From Methylobacterium sp. Leaf123 (GTDB taxonomy: Bacteria; Pseudomonadota; Alphaproteobacteria; Rhizobiales; Beijerinckiaceae), in assembly GCF_001423405.1 (NCBI RefSeq), contig NZ_LMNS01000007.1, forward strand, positions 26,040 through 90,039: a stretch of 64,000 bases of DNA. Direction: 5' to 3'. Positions 45,103 through 52,910 of the stretch are shown in pieces. The notes under the pieces were generated by a model. It was not told the DNA's origin and made no database searches. It was given only the letters and a program-made list of their open reading frames with translations. The stretch's first letter is position 1. Every line of letters begins with the position of its first letter. A program made the translations under genes and the position numbers.

Positions 45103-46237
45103 GTCTGATCTACTGCTCAATCAACCAAGGGTCTTGTCGAGACGGGTTAAGCAGCCGGATGCAAACGGAATTATATAAGCATTGATAAAATTGTTTGCTT
45201 CTAATTATTTTGCAGTCGAAGCTTCAGGCCCTGATAAAAGCAAGATTAGTCTGAATTATTGCCGATGCAACGGTCCGTCATACCCTATCGGCAAGCGATG
45301 ATGAGAATCGCCACCCAATAGTGCGCCCCAGCGGGGATGAACATCCAGGAGAGATCGACGAATTCGTTCCAGGCGTCGTCGCACTGGGGAACCGGTTGCA
45401 ACCGATTTTGAGCGGCGGGCGCTTTTTAGTCTGAGAACAGCAGATCGTGAGGGCCCAGGCATGAGCGCATGCATTCAGGCGTCAGCACTCCGTTCCCGAC
45501 ATCAACCTCCTTCGCGTGCGCAGTATTGTCGATCTTGAATCAGCGATCGCGGCTTCGGGAAAATGATGGCCGAACGCAGCTTGCCTGCGGATCACACGAC
45601 AATCGATCGAGGGGTCCAGCATTGCGCGCTCGGCCTTGACCGGCGTGCGAAGACCCTGACTGGTATCCGTCCGCAGCGAATTGCAGGCCCTGGACGTTCT
45701 GCGCTCTCGCGACCGTGACGGTTCCAGCCGCTCCCGCGAAGATGCCGACGCCCGAGGCCCGAGCGGCGTTGACGGAACTCGTCGGCGAGCCCGTCCAGTT
45801 GGTGTTCGACCCGTTCCAGACGGCCCCTCGAAGCCAGTTTTAGCACTGCCGCAGCGGGCCGGTTTGCGAGCGGATCGGCGGCGACTCCGCCATCGAAATG
45901 CCGTCCGGTACCGCGGACGGGCGGCGGGCGCTGGCGGCCGGCTTTCCGTCCGGATGCCCGATCTCCGGCTGGTTCCGGCGTCGGATGCGGGCGCGGACCG
46001 GAGCCATGGCCCGCGATCATCGACACGCGGGGCGTCACACGCATCAGATTGCCTGGAAGCCGCAGAATGCCGCATCTCTAGGCAACGGGCGCGGATCTTG
46101 CTGAAGCGCGACCGACGGATGCGGGCAAAACCTGCGCCGTCGCGTCAGACAGCATGTCGGACCGGAGACGCTCGGAGATCCGGGCGGGGGGCACTCGTCG
46201 AACCCCAGTATCGTCCGGCCGCCACAAGGAAACCAGT
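45103..46237. other. Long region without an intact gene
   Basis: About 1.1 kb between the protease and the formate/nitrite channel. It begins with an AT-rich patch (about 45160-45260) that should hold the protease promoter. It contains a decayed autotransporter-passenger fragment (45640-45835, minus strand). The remaining open frames have no recognisable content. Confidence 0.5.
45640..45835 (-). pseudogene. Autotransporter passenger fragment, decayed
   Basis: One minus-strand frame reads WNGSNTNWTGSPTSSVNAA, then GVGIFAGAAGTVTVARAQ and NVQGLQFAADGYQ. This closely resembles the repetitive beta-helix passenger of bacterial autotransporters (typical pattern GTVTV.....V.GLQFA.DGY). A stop lies just upstream and no barrel domain follows, so only a scrap remains. 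The call rests on motif memory over ~55 residues. Confidence 0.4.
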
Positions 46238-47077
46238 ATGGCTTACCTCGCGCCCTCCGAATTCGTGACCAAAATGGTCGATGCCGGAGAATCCAAGATC
46301 TTCATGGCGACCCGCGACACCGTGATTCGCGCCTATATGGCAGGCGCGATTTTGGCGCTCGCCGCGGTCTTTGCCGTCACCATCACCCAGCAGACCGGGA
46401 TTCCGATCCTCGGCGCCACCCTGTTTCCGGTCGGCTTCTGCATGCTCTACCTGCTGGGCTTCGACCTTCTGACCGGCGTCTTCGTGCTGGCCCCGCTGGC
46501 CCTCCTCGATCGCCGCCCCGGCGTGACCTGGAGCGGGGTACTCCGCAACTGGGGCCTCGTCTTCCTCGGCAACTTCCTGGGGGCGCTCACGGTGGCCTTC
46601 ATGATGGCCTTCGTCTTCACCTTCGGCTTCACCGCGCCGGCCGACAAGGTCGGCGAGTTCATCGCCCATGTCGGCGAGCGCCGCACCCTCGGCTATGCCG
46701 CCCACGGCGTCGGCGGCTGGTTCACGATCTTCATCCGCGGCATGCTGTGCAACTGGATGGTCTCGACCGGCGTCGTCGGCGCGATGATCTCGACCACGGT
46801 GAGCGGCAAGGTCATCGCCATGTGGATGCCCATCATGCTGTTCTTCTACATGACATTCGAACACTCGGTCGTGAACATGTTCCTGTTCCCCTTCGGCCTG
46901 ATGATGGGCGGCAATTTCTCGATCGGGGATTACTTCTTCTGGAACGAGATCCCGACCGTGCTGGGCAACCTCGTCGGCGGCCTCGCCTTCACGGGGCTCA
47001 CCCTCTACACCACCCATGTCCGCACCGCGCCGAAGCGCACGGCCGCGCAGAGCGAGTCGCGCCGCCTCGCCGCCTGA
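46238..47077 (+). CDS. Formate/nitrite transporter family channel (FocA/NirC/FdhC)
   Basis: 279 residues with six predicted membrane helices. Family features include GATLFPVGFCMLYLLGFDLLTG (broken helix 2 with the GxDLLTG selectivity loop), RNWGLVFLGNFLGAL, RGMLCNWMVSTGV and FEHSVVNMFLFPFGLM (H-x-V-x-N-x3-F broken helix 5). Such pentamers pass formate, nitrite or related anions across the inner membrane. AAGGA lies 7 nt before the ATG, which is preferred over longer open sequence upstream. A strong hairpin follows the stop. It precedes a PP2C-kinase fusion on the same strand, a pairing seen with nitrate/nitrite and formate channels in other proteobacteria. Confidence 0.9.
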   Translation: MAYLAPSEFVTKMVDAGESKIFMATRDTVIRAYMAGAILALAAVFAVTITQQTGIPILGATLFPVGFCMLYLLGFDLLTGVFVLAPLALLDRRPGVTWSGVLRNWGLVFLGNFLGALTVAFMMAFVFTFGFTAPADKVGEFIAHVGERRTLGYAAHGVGGWFTIFIRGMLCNWMVSTGVVGAMISTTVSGKVIAMWMPIMLFFYMTFEHSVVNMFLFPFGLMMGGNFSIGDYFFWNEIPTVLGNLVGGLAFTGLTLYTTHVRTAPKRTAAQSESRRLAA

Positions 47078-47089
47078 CCCGGACTCGAT

Positions 47090-47115
47090 CCGGCCGCGAC
47101 CCCCATCGCGGCCGG
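47090..47115 (+). terminator. Hairpin after the formate/nitrite channel gene
   Basis: CCGGCCGCGA (47090-47099) and TCGCGGCCGG (47106-47115) pair perfectly over 10 bp with a 6-nt loop, 12 bp after the stop codon. There is no T-run, so it may stabilise the mRNA end or only partly separate the channel gene from the downstream PP2C-kinase gene. Confidence 0.5.
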
Positions 47116-47335
47116 TGTCATCCTGAGGCCGAAAGGCGGAACTCGGGATCCATGCACACCGAAGCTACCGGACGAGACACCGCGTGCTCATGGATTCCGA
47201 GGTCGCCTGTCAGCGCCCCGGGAGGACGGTGAGGATGCCGGGAGAGCAGCCGCCGCGCGAAGCGTGAAGGCCGCCGGCTTGACCAGAGAGCGCTCGCGCC
47301 GCAAGGGCACGGGCCACCGTCCGGGCGACGCTTCC

Positions 47336-49159
47336 ATGCCGAACGATCTCAGGCTCGCCCTCGGCCAGCACAGCGAGGCGGGCCGCAAGCCCTCCAACCA
47401 GGATTTTCACGGGGCGCTCATCCCCGCGCAGCCGGCTCTGGGGCTCAAGGGCGCGGCCATCGCCATCGCGGACGGGATCGGCAGCAGTGCGGTCAGCCAC
47501 GTCGCCAGCGAGACCGCGGTCAAAAGCTTCCTCACCGACTACTATGACACCCCCGACACGTGGTCGGTGAAGAGCGCGGCGCAGCGCGTGATCGCGGCGT
47601 CCAATTCCTGGCTCTACGCCGAGACGCGGCGCAGCCGGCACGAGCCCGACCGCGGCTACGTAACCACCTTCAGCGCCCTCGTCCTCAAGGGCCGCACCGC
47701 GCACCTCTTCCATGTCGGCGACGGGCGGATCTGCCGGGTCGCGGGGCGCTCCCTGGAGCAACTGACCGAGGATCACCGCCTCGTCTTGTCGGCGGAGGAA
47801 TCGTATCTCGGCCGGGCCCTGGGCGCGGGCGCACGCGTGGAGATCGACCATGCCAGCGTACCGACCGAGCCCGGCGACGTCTTCGTCCTGACGACCGACG
47901 GCGTGCACGAGCACGTCGATCCGGACACGATCGCCTGCCTGATCGCACGGCATGCTGCCGATCTGGACACAGCTGCACAAGAAATCGTCAGGCATGCCTA
48001 CGAAGCCGGCAGTGCCGATAATCTCACCGCACAGATCGTGCGCATCGAGGCAGCACCGGAGGACGGGCCGGCCGATCTGGCGGGCCGCGTCGCGGATCTG
48101 GCACCCGCGCCCCTGCTCGATCCGCCGACCGACTTCGACGGCTACCGGGTGCTGCGCACGCTTCACGCGAGCCACCGCAGCCACGTCTACCTCGCGCTGG
48201 ATTCCGAGACCGGCGCAACCGTCGCCCTCAAGCTGCCCTCGACGGAAGCGCGCGACGACCCGGCGCAGCTCCGCCGGCTCGTCATGGAGGAGTGGATCGC
48301 CCGGCGCATCGACAGCCCGCACGTGCTGAAGGCCCAGCCGCAGGCGCGGCGGCGCAGCCACCTCTACACGGCGATGGAGTATGTCGAGGGACGCACGCTG
48401 GCGCAGTGGATGCGCGACAATCCCGCGCCGGACTTGGAGACGGTGCGCGGCCTCGTCGAGCAGATCGCGCGGGGCCTCCAGGCCTTCCACCGGCGCGAGA
48501 TGGTACACCAGGACCTGCGCCCTCAGAACGTCCTGATCGACGCCGCCGGCACCGTGCGGATCATCGATTTCGGCGCGACGCGCGTCGCGGGCGTGGCCGA
48601 GCTCGCCCCCGAAGAACCGGTGCTCGGCACCCAGCAATACAGCGCGCCGGAATACCTCGCGGGCCATCCCGGCACGCAAGCGGCGGACGTGTTCTCGCTC
48701 GGAATCATTGCCTACCAGATGCTGACCGGGCACTTGCCCTACGGCGCGGCGGCCGCGCGGGCGTTGACCGAGGCGCGGGCGCGGCGCCTGCGCTACGTCC
48801 CGCTCTCGGCCGTGCGGCCGGGCCTCCCGGTCTGGGTCGACGGCGCCCTGCGCAAGGCCGTGCACCCGAACCCGGCGCTGCGCTACGAGGCACTCTCGGC
48901 CTTCACCTACGACCTGCGCCACCCGAACCCGTCGCTTGCCGGGATGCGCCGGGCGGCGCTGCTGGAGCGCAATCCGGTTCTGTTCTGGAAGCTCGTCTCG
49001 CTGGGGCTCGCGCTTGCGCTCGTCGCCGTGCTGGCGAGCCGGCTGACGCTTCCCCCGCCATGCACCGCGCGATCCGCCTCAGGGCCGGCGGATCGCCCCA
49101 TCGCGACGTGCAGCGGAGCGAGCGAAGGTACCGCGAACGGCACGAAGCCGCGGGTCTGA
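47336..49159 (+). CDS. Bifunctional PP2C-type phosphatase/serine-threonine kinase
   Basis: About 607 residues from the ATG at 47336; a GTG at 47264 would add 24. Residues ~1-240 are a PP2C domain (AIAIADGIGSSAVSHVASETA, FHVGDGRICRVAG, TTDGVHEHV, GSADNLTAQIVRI). Residues ~270-540 are a Hanks-type kinase: Ala-x-Lys in VALKLPS, the catalytic loop HQDLRPQNVLID, DFGATR and GTQQYSAPEYLAG. One C-terminal helix (LFWKLVSLGLALALVAVLASRL) anchors it in the inner membrane with a short, Ser/Pro-rich tail outside. Opposing activities in one chain suggest self-limited phospho-signalling. Position next to the anion channel suggests that channel or its pathway as target (inference). Confidence 0.88.
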   Translation: MPNDLRLALGQHSEAGRKPSNQDFHGALIPAQPALGLKGAAIAIADGIGSSAVSHVASETAVKSFLTDYYDTPDTWSVKSAAQRVIAASNSWLYAETRRSRHEPDRGYVTTFSALVLKGRTAHLFHVGDGRICRVAGRSLEQLTEDHRLVLSAEESYLGRALGAGARVEIDHASVPTEPGDVFVLTTDGVHEHVDPDTIACLIARHAADLDTAAQEIVRHAYEAGSADNLTAQIVRIEAAPEDGPADLAGRVADLAPAPLLDPPTDFDGYRVLRTLHASHRSHVYLALDSETGATVALKLPSTEARDDPAQLRRLVMEEWIARRIDSPHVLKAQPQARRRSHLYTAMEYVEGRTLAQWMRDNPAPDLETVRGLVEQIARGLQAFHRREMVHQDLRPQNVLIDAAGTVRIIDFGATRVAGVAELAPEEPVLGTQQYSAPEYLAGHPGTQAADVFSLGIIAYQMLTGHLPYGAAAARALTEARARRLRYVPLSAVRPGLPVWVDGALRKAVHPNPALRYEALSAFTYDLRHPNPSLAGMRRAALLERNPVLFWKLVSLGLALALVAVLASRLTLPPPCTARSASGPADRPIATCSGASEGTANGTKPRV

Positions 49160-49266
49160 GAGCCTGTTTGAGCAGCATCCGCTCTCCCTCCCGCCCCGCC
49201 AGGCGGAATTTGTGTTGGCACACGAGACAGAGGGGGACGGTCGGCAAAGGACCTCGAACAGGCTCT
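49159..49266. repeat. Small element with terminal inverted repeats (MITE-like)
   Basis: AGAGCCTGTTTGAG (49159-49172) is repeated in inverse at 49253-49266 (CTCGAACAGGCTCT) with one mismatch, enclosing ~80 bp without coding capacity. The left end touches the stop codon of the kinase gene. The GAGCCTGTTT end resembles IS5-like element termini, so a non-autonomous insertion remnant is likely; no clear target duplication was found. Confidence 0.5.
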
Positions 49267-49397
49267 TAGATAGAGCCAGCGTCACCCACGACACCATCCA
49301 AGGACCGCCAGCGACGCGGCGGCCGATGTCATGGTCCCGGCACCCCATACGGATGGTGCAAGGGGCGCGGGCCGCCACCGCTGCGGTCGTCAGACCC

Positions 49398-50189
49398 TCA
49401 CGCCGATCGAATGGGATTGGGCATCGACGGACAGCGCAGTTCGGCGGCGCGTCGTTTGGTCGATGAGGCGAGGATTCGACGCAGGTCGTCGGAGGCGGCG
49501 CGACCGAGGAGCACGCCCTGGTCCCACCCCGCGAGCCGGATCCAGGTCGTGTCGCGGGATTTCTGATCGACCTCGCTGAGGCGGTCGAGGTTCACGATGA
49601 GGGAGCGCCCGAGGCGGTGAAAGGTCTGGTCGGGCAGCTCCGCCGCGCTCCGTCCGAGCGTCTGGCGAACGAGCAGTGGCGGACGACCGTCGAGAACGAT
49701 CCGCGTGTAGTCGCGCTCGGCACTTAGGAGGACGAGCGAGTCGTGAGGAACCGACAGGGCGCGTCCGGGCAGCCGCATGTGGAACATGGCCGGCGCCTTG
49801 TCCGGGATCCGCTCCGGGATGCGCGGTTCCGCGCGCCGGAGGGCCGCCTCCAGGCGCCGCAACGCCTCCTCGAGCCGGCTCTGGCGCACGGGCTTCAGGA
49901 GGTAATCGACGGCCTGCACGCCGAAGGCATCGACGGCGTGATGCGAGTAGGCCGTGACAAAGACGATGCAGGGCGGGTGGACGAGGCGGCCCAGGACGTC
50001 GAAGCCGGTGCCGTCCGCCATCTCGACGTCGAGGAACACGCCGTCCGGCCGCTCCTGCGCGATCAGGCGGACGGCCTCCGAGACGCTCCCGGCCTCCCCG
50101 ACGAGGGCGACATCCGCCCGCCCGTCGAGGAGATAGCGCAGGCGCTGGCGGGACAGCGGCTCGTCATCGACCAGGATCAGACGCAGCAT
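49398..50189 (-). CDS. LytTR-family response regulator
   Basis: 263 residues. Residues 1-120 are a receiver domain: Asp8/Asp9, phosphoacceptor Asp54 in GVFLDVEMADG, Lys99 in YLLKPV. Residues ~136-240 are a LytTR DNA-binding domain (LLSAERDYTRIVLDGRPPLLVRQTL, FHRLGRSLIVNLDRLSEV). LytTR proteins bind pairs of ~10-bp direct repeats spaced by two helix turns. Two such pairs are present nearby (51346-51376 and 56162-56192). The gene overlaps the start-proximal kinase gene by 13 bp, so both proteins are made together. Confidence 0.9.
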   Translation of the reverse strand: MLRLILVDDEPLSRQRLRYLLDGRADVALVGEAGSVSEAVRLIAQERPDGVFLDVEMADGTGFDVLGRLVHPPCIVFVTAYSHHAVDAFGVQAVDYLLKPVRQSRLEEALRRLEAALRRAEPRIPERIPDKAPAMFHMRLPGRALSVPHDSLVLLSAERDYTRIVLDGRPPLLVRQTLGRSAAELPDQTFHRLGRSLIVNLDRLSEVDQKSRDTTWIRLAGWDQGVLLGRAASDDLRRILASSTKRRAAELRCPSMPNPIRSA

Positions 50190-51253
50190 GGCGACCCGGC
50201 CAGGCTCAACTCGGCCACGACGTCACCGCCGACCTGCCGGAGATCGAACCGGTGGTTCAGCGGGTACAGCAGTTCCAGGCGCCGCCGCAGGACGGCCAGC
50301 CCGACGCCGGGATTGCCCTTCGTGCGCCAGCGGGGATCGAGACGGCCGGGATTGGAGATGCTCAGTGCAAGGCCCTCGGGGCCGGAACGGGCTGCGATGT
50401 GAACGTAGCGCGCCTGCTGCCCCTCGGTGGCGCCGTGCTTGATGGCGTTCTCGACGAGCGGCTGGAGCAGGAAGCTCGGCGTGAGCATGCCCTGCGCCGC
50501 CTCATCGATCTCGACGACGTAGCGCAGGCCGGGCCCGAAGCGCGCCTTCTGGATCGCCATGTAGGAATCGACCGCCTCGATCTCCCGGCGCAGGGGCATC
50601 ACGGTCCGGTCGCGCTGTTCGAGGGAGTAGCGCAGGTAATCGGCCAACTCGCACACCATCGCGGTCGCGGCCCTGGGATGAACCGGGATCTCGGCGGCGA
50701 TGCCGTTGAGGGCGTTGAACAGGAAGTGCGGATCGAGTTGCTGGCGCAGGTGGGTGAGTTCGAGCCGTAGGGCCTCGGTCTCGGCCTGCGCGGCCCGTTG
50801 ACGTGCCGTCCGGGCCGCGTCGCGCTCGTGCCACCACAGATAGGTGAGCGTCCAGATGAGCAGCACGATCGCATAGAAGCCGATCGGCGTGGCCCAGGAT
50901 TGCCAGACCATCCAGTGCGGCACGGTCCAACAGCCCCACAGGCAGACGAGCCGGACCCAGACGGCGAGGAGAAGGGCGGCCCCGCCACAGCGCAGAACGA
51001 GACGGATGGCGACGACGAGCCCTCTCGGCAGGCCGCCCCACGCCGGCTCGTTCGGTCGCGTGAGGCGGTGGCGCACGAGGCGTGCGGCCAGCAGGCACAC
51101 GGGCTCGACGAGCAGAGTAATCGTGAGGGCGGCGCCCGCATCGCCGTAGAGCGGCACGCGCACGAAAATGCTCATGGTCACGAGCAAGGCGAAGCCGACG
51201 AGGTCGGCCTGCCAAAAGTCCGGTAACCGCGCTGCCCAGCGTTCGGCCGTCAT
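50177..51253 (-). CDS. LytS-type sensor histidine kinase
   Basis: 358 residues. Several membrane helices (ADLVGFALLVTMSIF, LTITLLVEPVCLLAARLV, AIRLVLRCGGAALLLAVWV, IGFYAIVLLIWTLTYLWW) lead into a short coiled coil and the His_kinase domain with LRQQLDPHFLFNALNGI (phosphoacceptor His176). An HATPase_c region with PLVENAIKHG and NPGVGLAVLRRRLELL follows. The stimulus is unknown. It is divergent from the RND efflux operon, with about 410 bp and a LytTR-like site between. Confidence 0.9.
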   Translation of the reverse strand: MTAERWAARLPDFWQADLVGFALLVTMSIFVRVPLYGDAGAALTITLLVEPVCLLAARLVRHRLTRPNEPAWGGLPRGLVVAIRLVLRCGGAALLLAVWVRLVCLWGCWTVPHWMVWQSWATPIGFYAIVLLIWTLTYLWWHERDAARTARQRAAQAETEALRLELTHLRQQLDPHFLFNALNGIAAEIPVHPRAATAMVCELADYLRYSLEQRDRTVMPLRREIEAVDSYMAIQKARFGPGLRYVVEIDEAAQGMLTPSFLLQPLVENAIKHGATEGQQARYVHIAARSGPEGLALSISNPGRLDPRWRTKGNPGVGLAVLRRRLELLYPLNHRFDLRQVGGDVVAELSLAGSPCCV

Positions 51254-51345
51254 ACATCCCCCGAGCCGGTCGGCGCCCCGGCGCCGCCGCGGCGCGGATC
51301 AAACCATGCTGGCCCAAGACTGCAACAGGCCGTTTTCGCAAAGCC

Positions 51346-51376
51346 CGGTTCGTCGTGGAATCTGCCTGTTTCGTCG
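51346..51376 (+). promoter_or_regulatory. Candidate LytTR binding site upstream of the RND operon
   Basis: CGGTTCGTCG (51346-51355) and TGTTTCGTCG (51367-51376) are direct repeats whose starts are 21 bp apart. The second is followed by CAAAG..CTGGCC. The same pattern recurs before the autotransporter gene. The site lies 93 bp upstream of the kinase start and 290 bp upstream of the RND adaptor start, within the 413-bp divergent gap. Confidence 0.6.
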
Positions 51377-51666
51377 CAAAGAACTGGCCCGCGCTGCTGC
51401 GGATGAGCAACCAGCTCAGCTTGTCCCCGTGGAGCGATTCGACCGTGCCGCATGCCCCGTGTCTCCCTCGAAACACCCGCCGTGCTGTCGTGTCCGAGGC
51501 GGAGCGGTCGGTGACCGGGGCTCTTGCGAGGCGTTCGGGCGCGTCATCCGTGAAGACAGACTTGAGACGATGCGCTCGACTTCTGTTTTGGCATCATCCG
51601 TTTCCAAAAGCCGGGGGCCATCGTTCGGGACGCGGCACTAATCAATTCTCTCCCGTCGCTCCCCTG

Positions 51667-52902
51667 ATGCGGCGCCGGGTGTTCTCCGCCGCCCCGCGCG
51701 ATCGCGCCGCCGGGCCCGCCGATATCGGGACCGGCCTGTTCGCCGGCCTCGTCGCCAGCGGCCTCACGATTCTGGGCGCCGGTTGCCAGGAGGGAAACCA
51801 GTACGTGCCGCCACCGCCGCCGGTCGTGCAGGTGGCCCAGCCCGTCGAACGGGCGGTGACGCGCTACTTCGAACTAACCGGCAACACCCGGGCATTCGCC
51901 GCCGTCGATCTCGAAGCGCGCATCCAGGGCTACCTGACCGGCATCGCCTATACCGACGGCGCGACCGTGAGCCGGGGCACGCCGCTGTTCTCGATTCAGC
52001 GTGACACCTACGACGCCCAGCTTCAGCAGGCCCAAGGGGCCCTGGCCGCCCAGGAGGCGGCCAAGACCAACAGCCAGTCCGATTACCAGCGGCAGGCCAC
52101 GCTCGGGCGATCCGAGTATGCGTCGCAGGCGCGCGTCGAGGATTCCAAGTCCCGTCTCGATCAGGCGATCGCCGGCGTCACGCAGGCCCAGGCCAATCTC
52201 AAACTCGCACAGATCAATCTGGGCTACACCCAGATCCTGGCGCCCTTCGACGGCATCGTCACCCATCACCTCGTGGATGTCGGCGCCCTTGTGGGTGTCG
52301 GCGGGCCGACCAAGCTCGCCTCGATCGTGCAGATCGACCCGCTCTACGTCTCCTTCAACGTCAGCGAACAGCAGGTGCTGCAGGTCAAGCAGGCGCTGGC
52401 CGCGGCGGGGCACACCCTGGGCGATCTCGCGCGCATCCCGGTGGCGATCGGCCTTCAGACCGAGGAGGGCTACCCGCATACCGGCCATCTCGATTACCTG
52501 GCGCCGCAGGTCGATCCCGCGACCGGGACGCTCCTGGCGCGCGGTCGCCTCGCCAATCCCGACCACCGTCTCGTGCCGGGCCTGTTCGTGCGCGTGCAGA
52601 TCCCGGTCGGGACAGCGGAGAAGGCGCTGCTCGTGCGCGACGACGCGATCGGAACCGGGCAGCAGGGGCCCTACCTGCTCGTCGTCGGCGCCGACGACAC
52701 GGTCGCGCAGCGGCCGGTCACGCTCGGGCCGCGCGAGGGCCGCGAGCGCGTGGTGGAGGCCGGGTTGCAGGCCGGCGACTGGGTGGTGACCGAGGGTCTC
52801 CAGCGCGCGATCCCCGGTATCAAGGTGGCGCCGGTCCGCAACCCGCCGCAGGCAAGCGCCGCCGAAGCGACGCCGCCCGTCCAAGCCGCCTCGCAGCGCT
52901 GA
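51667..52902 (+). CDS. RND efflux periplasmic adaptor (membrane-fusion protein), lipoprotein
   Basis: 411 residues from the ATG at 51667. The N-terminus has a membrane segment ending in ILGAGC, a likely lipobox with Cys40. Homology to MexA/AcrA-type adaptors covers biotinyl-lipoyl-like strands (DLEARIQGYLTGIAYTDGATV), a coiled-coil hairpin (residues ~125-185), LNLGYTQILAPFDGIVT-like barrel entry and the membrane-proximal domain (GREGRERVVEAGL..GDWVVTEGLQ). It bridges the inner-membrane pump and an outer-membrane channel. The pump gene starts 8 bp after the stop. No TolC-like gene is in the operon. Confidence 0.88.
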   Translation: MRRRVFSAAPRDRAAGPADIGTGLFAGLVASGLTILGAGCQEGNQYVPPPPPVVQVAQPVERAVTRYFELTGNTRAFAAVDLEARIQGYLTGIAYTDGATVSRGTPLFSIQRDTYDAQLQQAQGALAAQEAAKTNSQSDYQRQATLGRSEYASQARVEDSKSRLDQAIAGVTQAQANLKLAQINLGYTQILAPFDGIVTHHLVDVGALVGVGGPTKLASIVQIDPLYVSFNVSEQQVLQVKQALAAAGHTLGDLARIPVAIGLQTEEGYPHTGHLDYLAPQVDPATGTLLARGRLANPDHRLVPGLFVRVQIPVGTAEKALLVRDDAIGTGQQGPYLLVVGADDTVAQRPVTLGPREGRERVVEAGLQAGDWVVTEGLQRAIPGIKVAPVRNPPQASAAEATPPVQAASQR

Positions 52903-52910
52903 GGCCGAAC

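Noticed and set aside
46154..46237. Longer N-terminus for the formate/nitrite channel
   Set aside because: The upstream residues are Arg-rich and unlike the family, and AAGGA lies at the right distance from the ATG at 46238.
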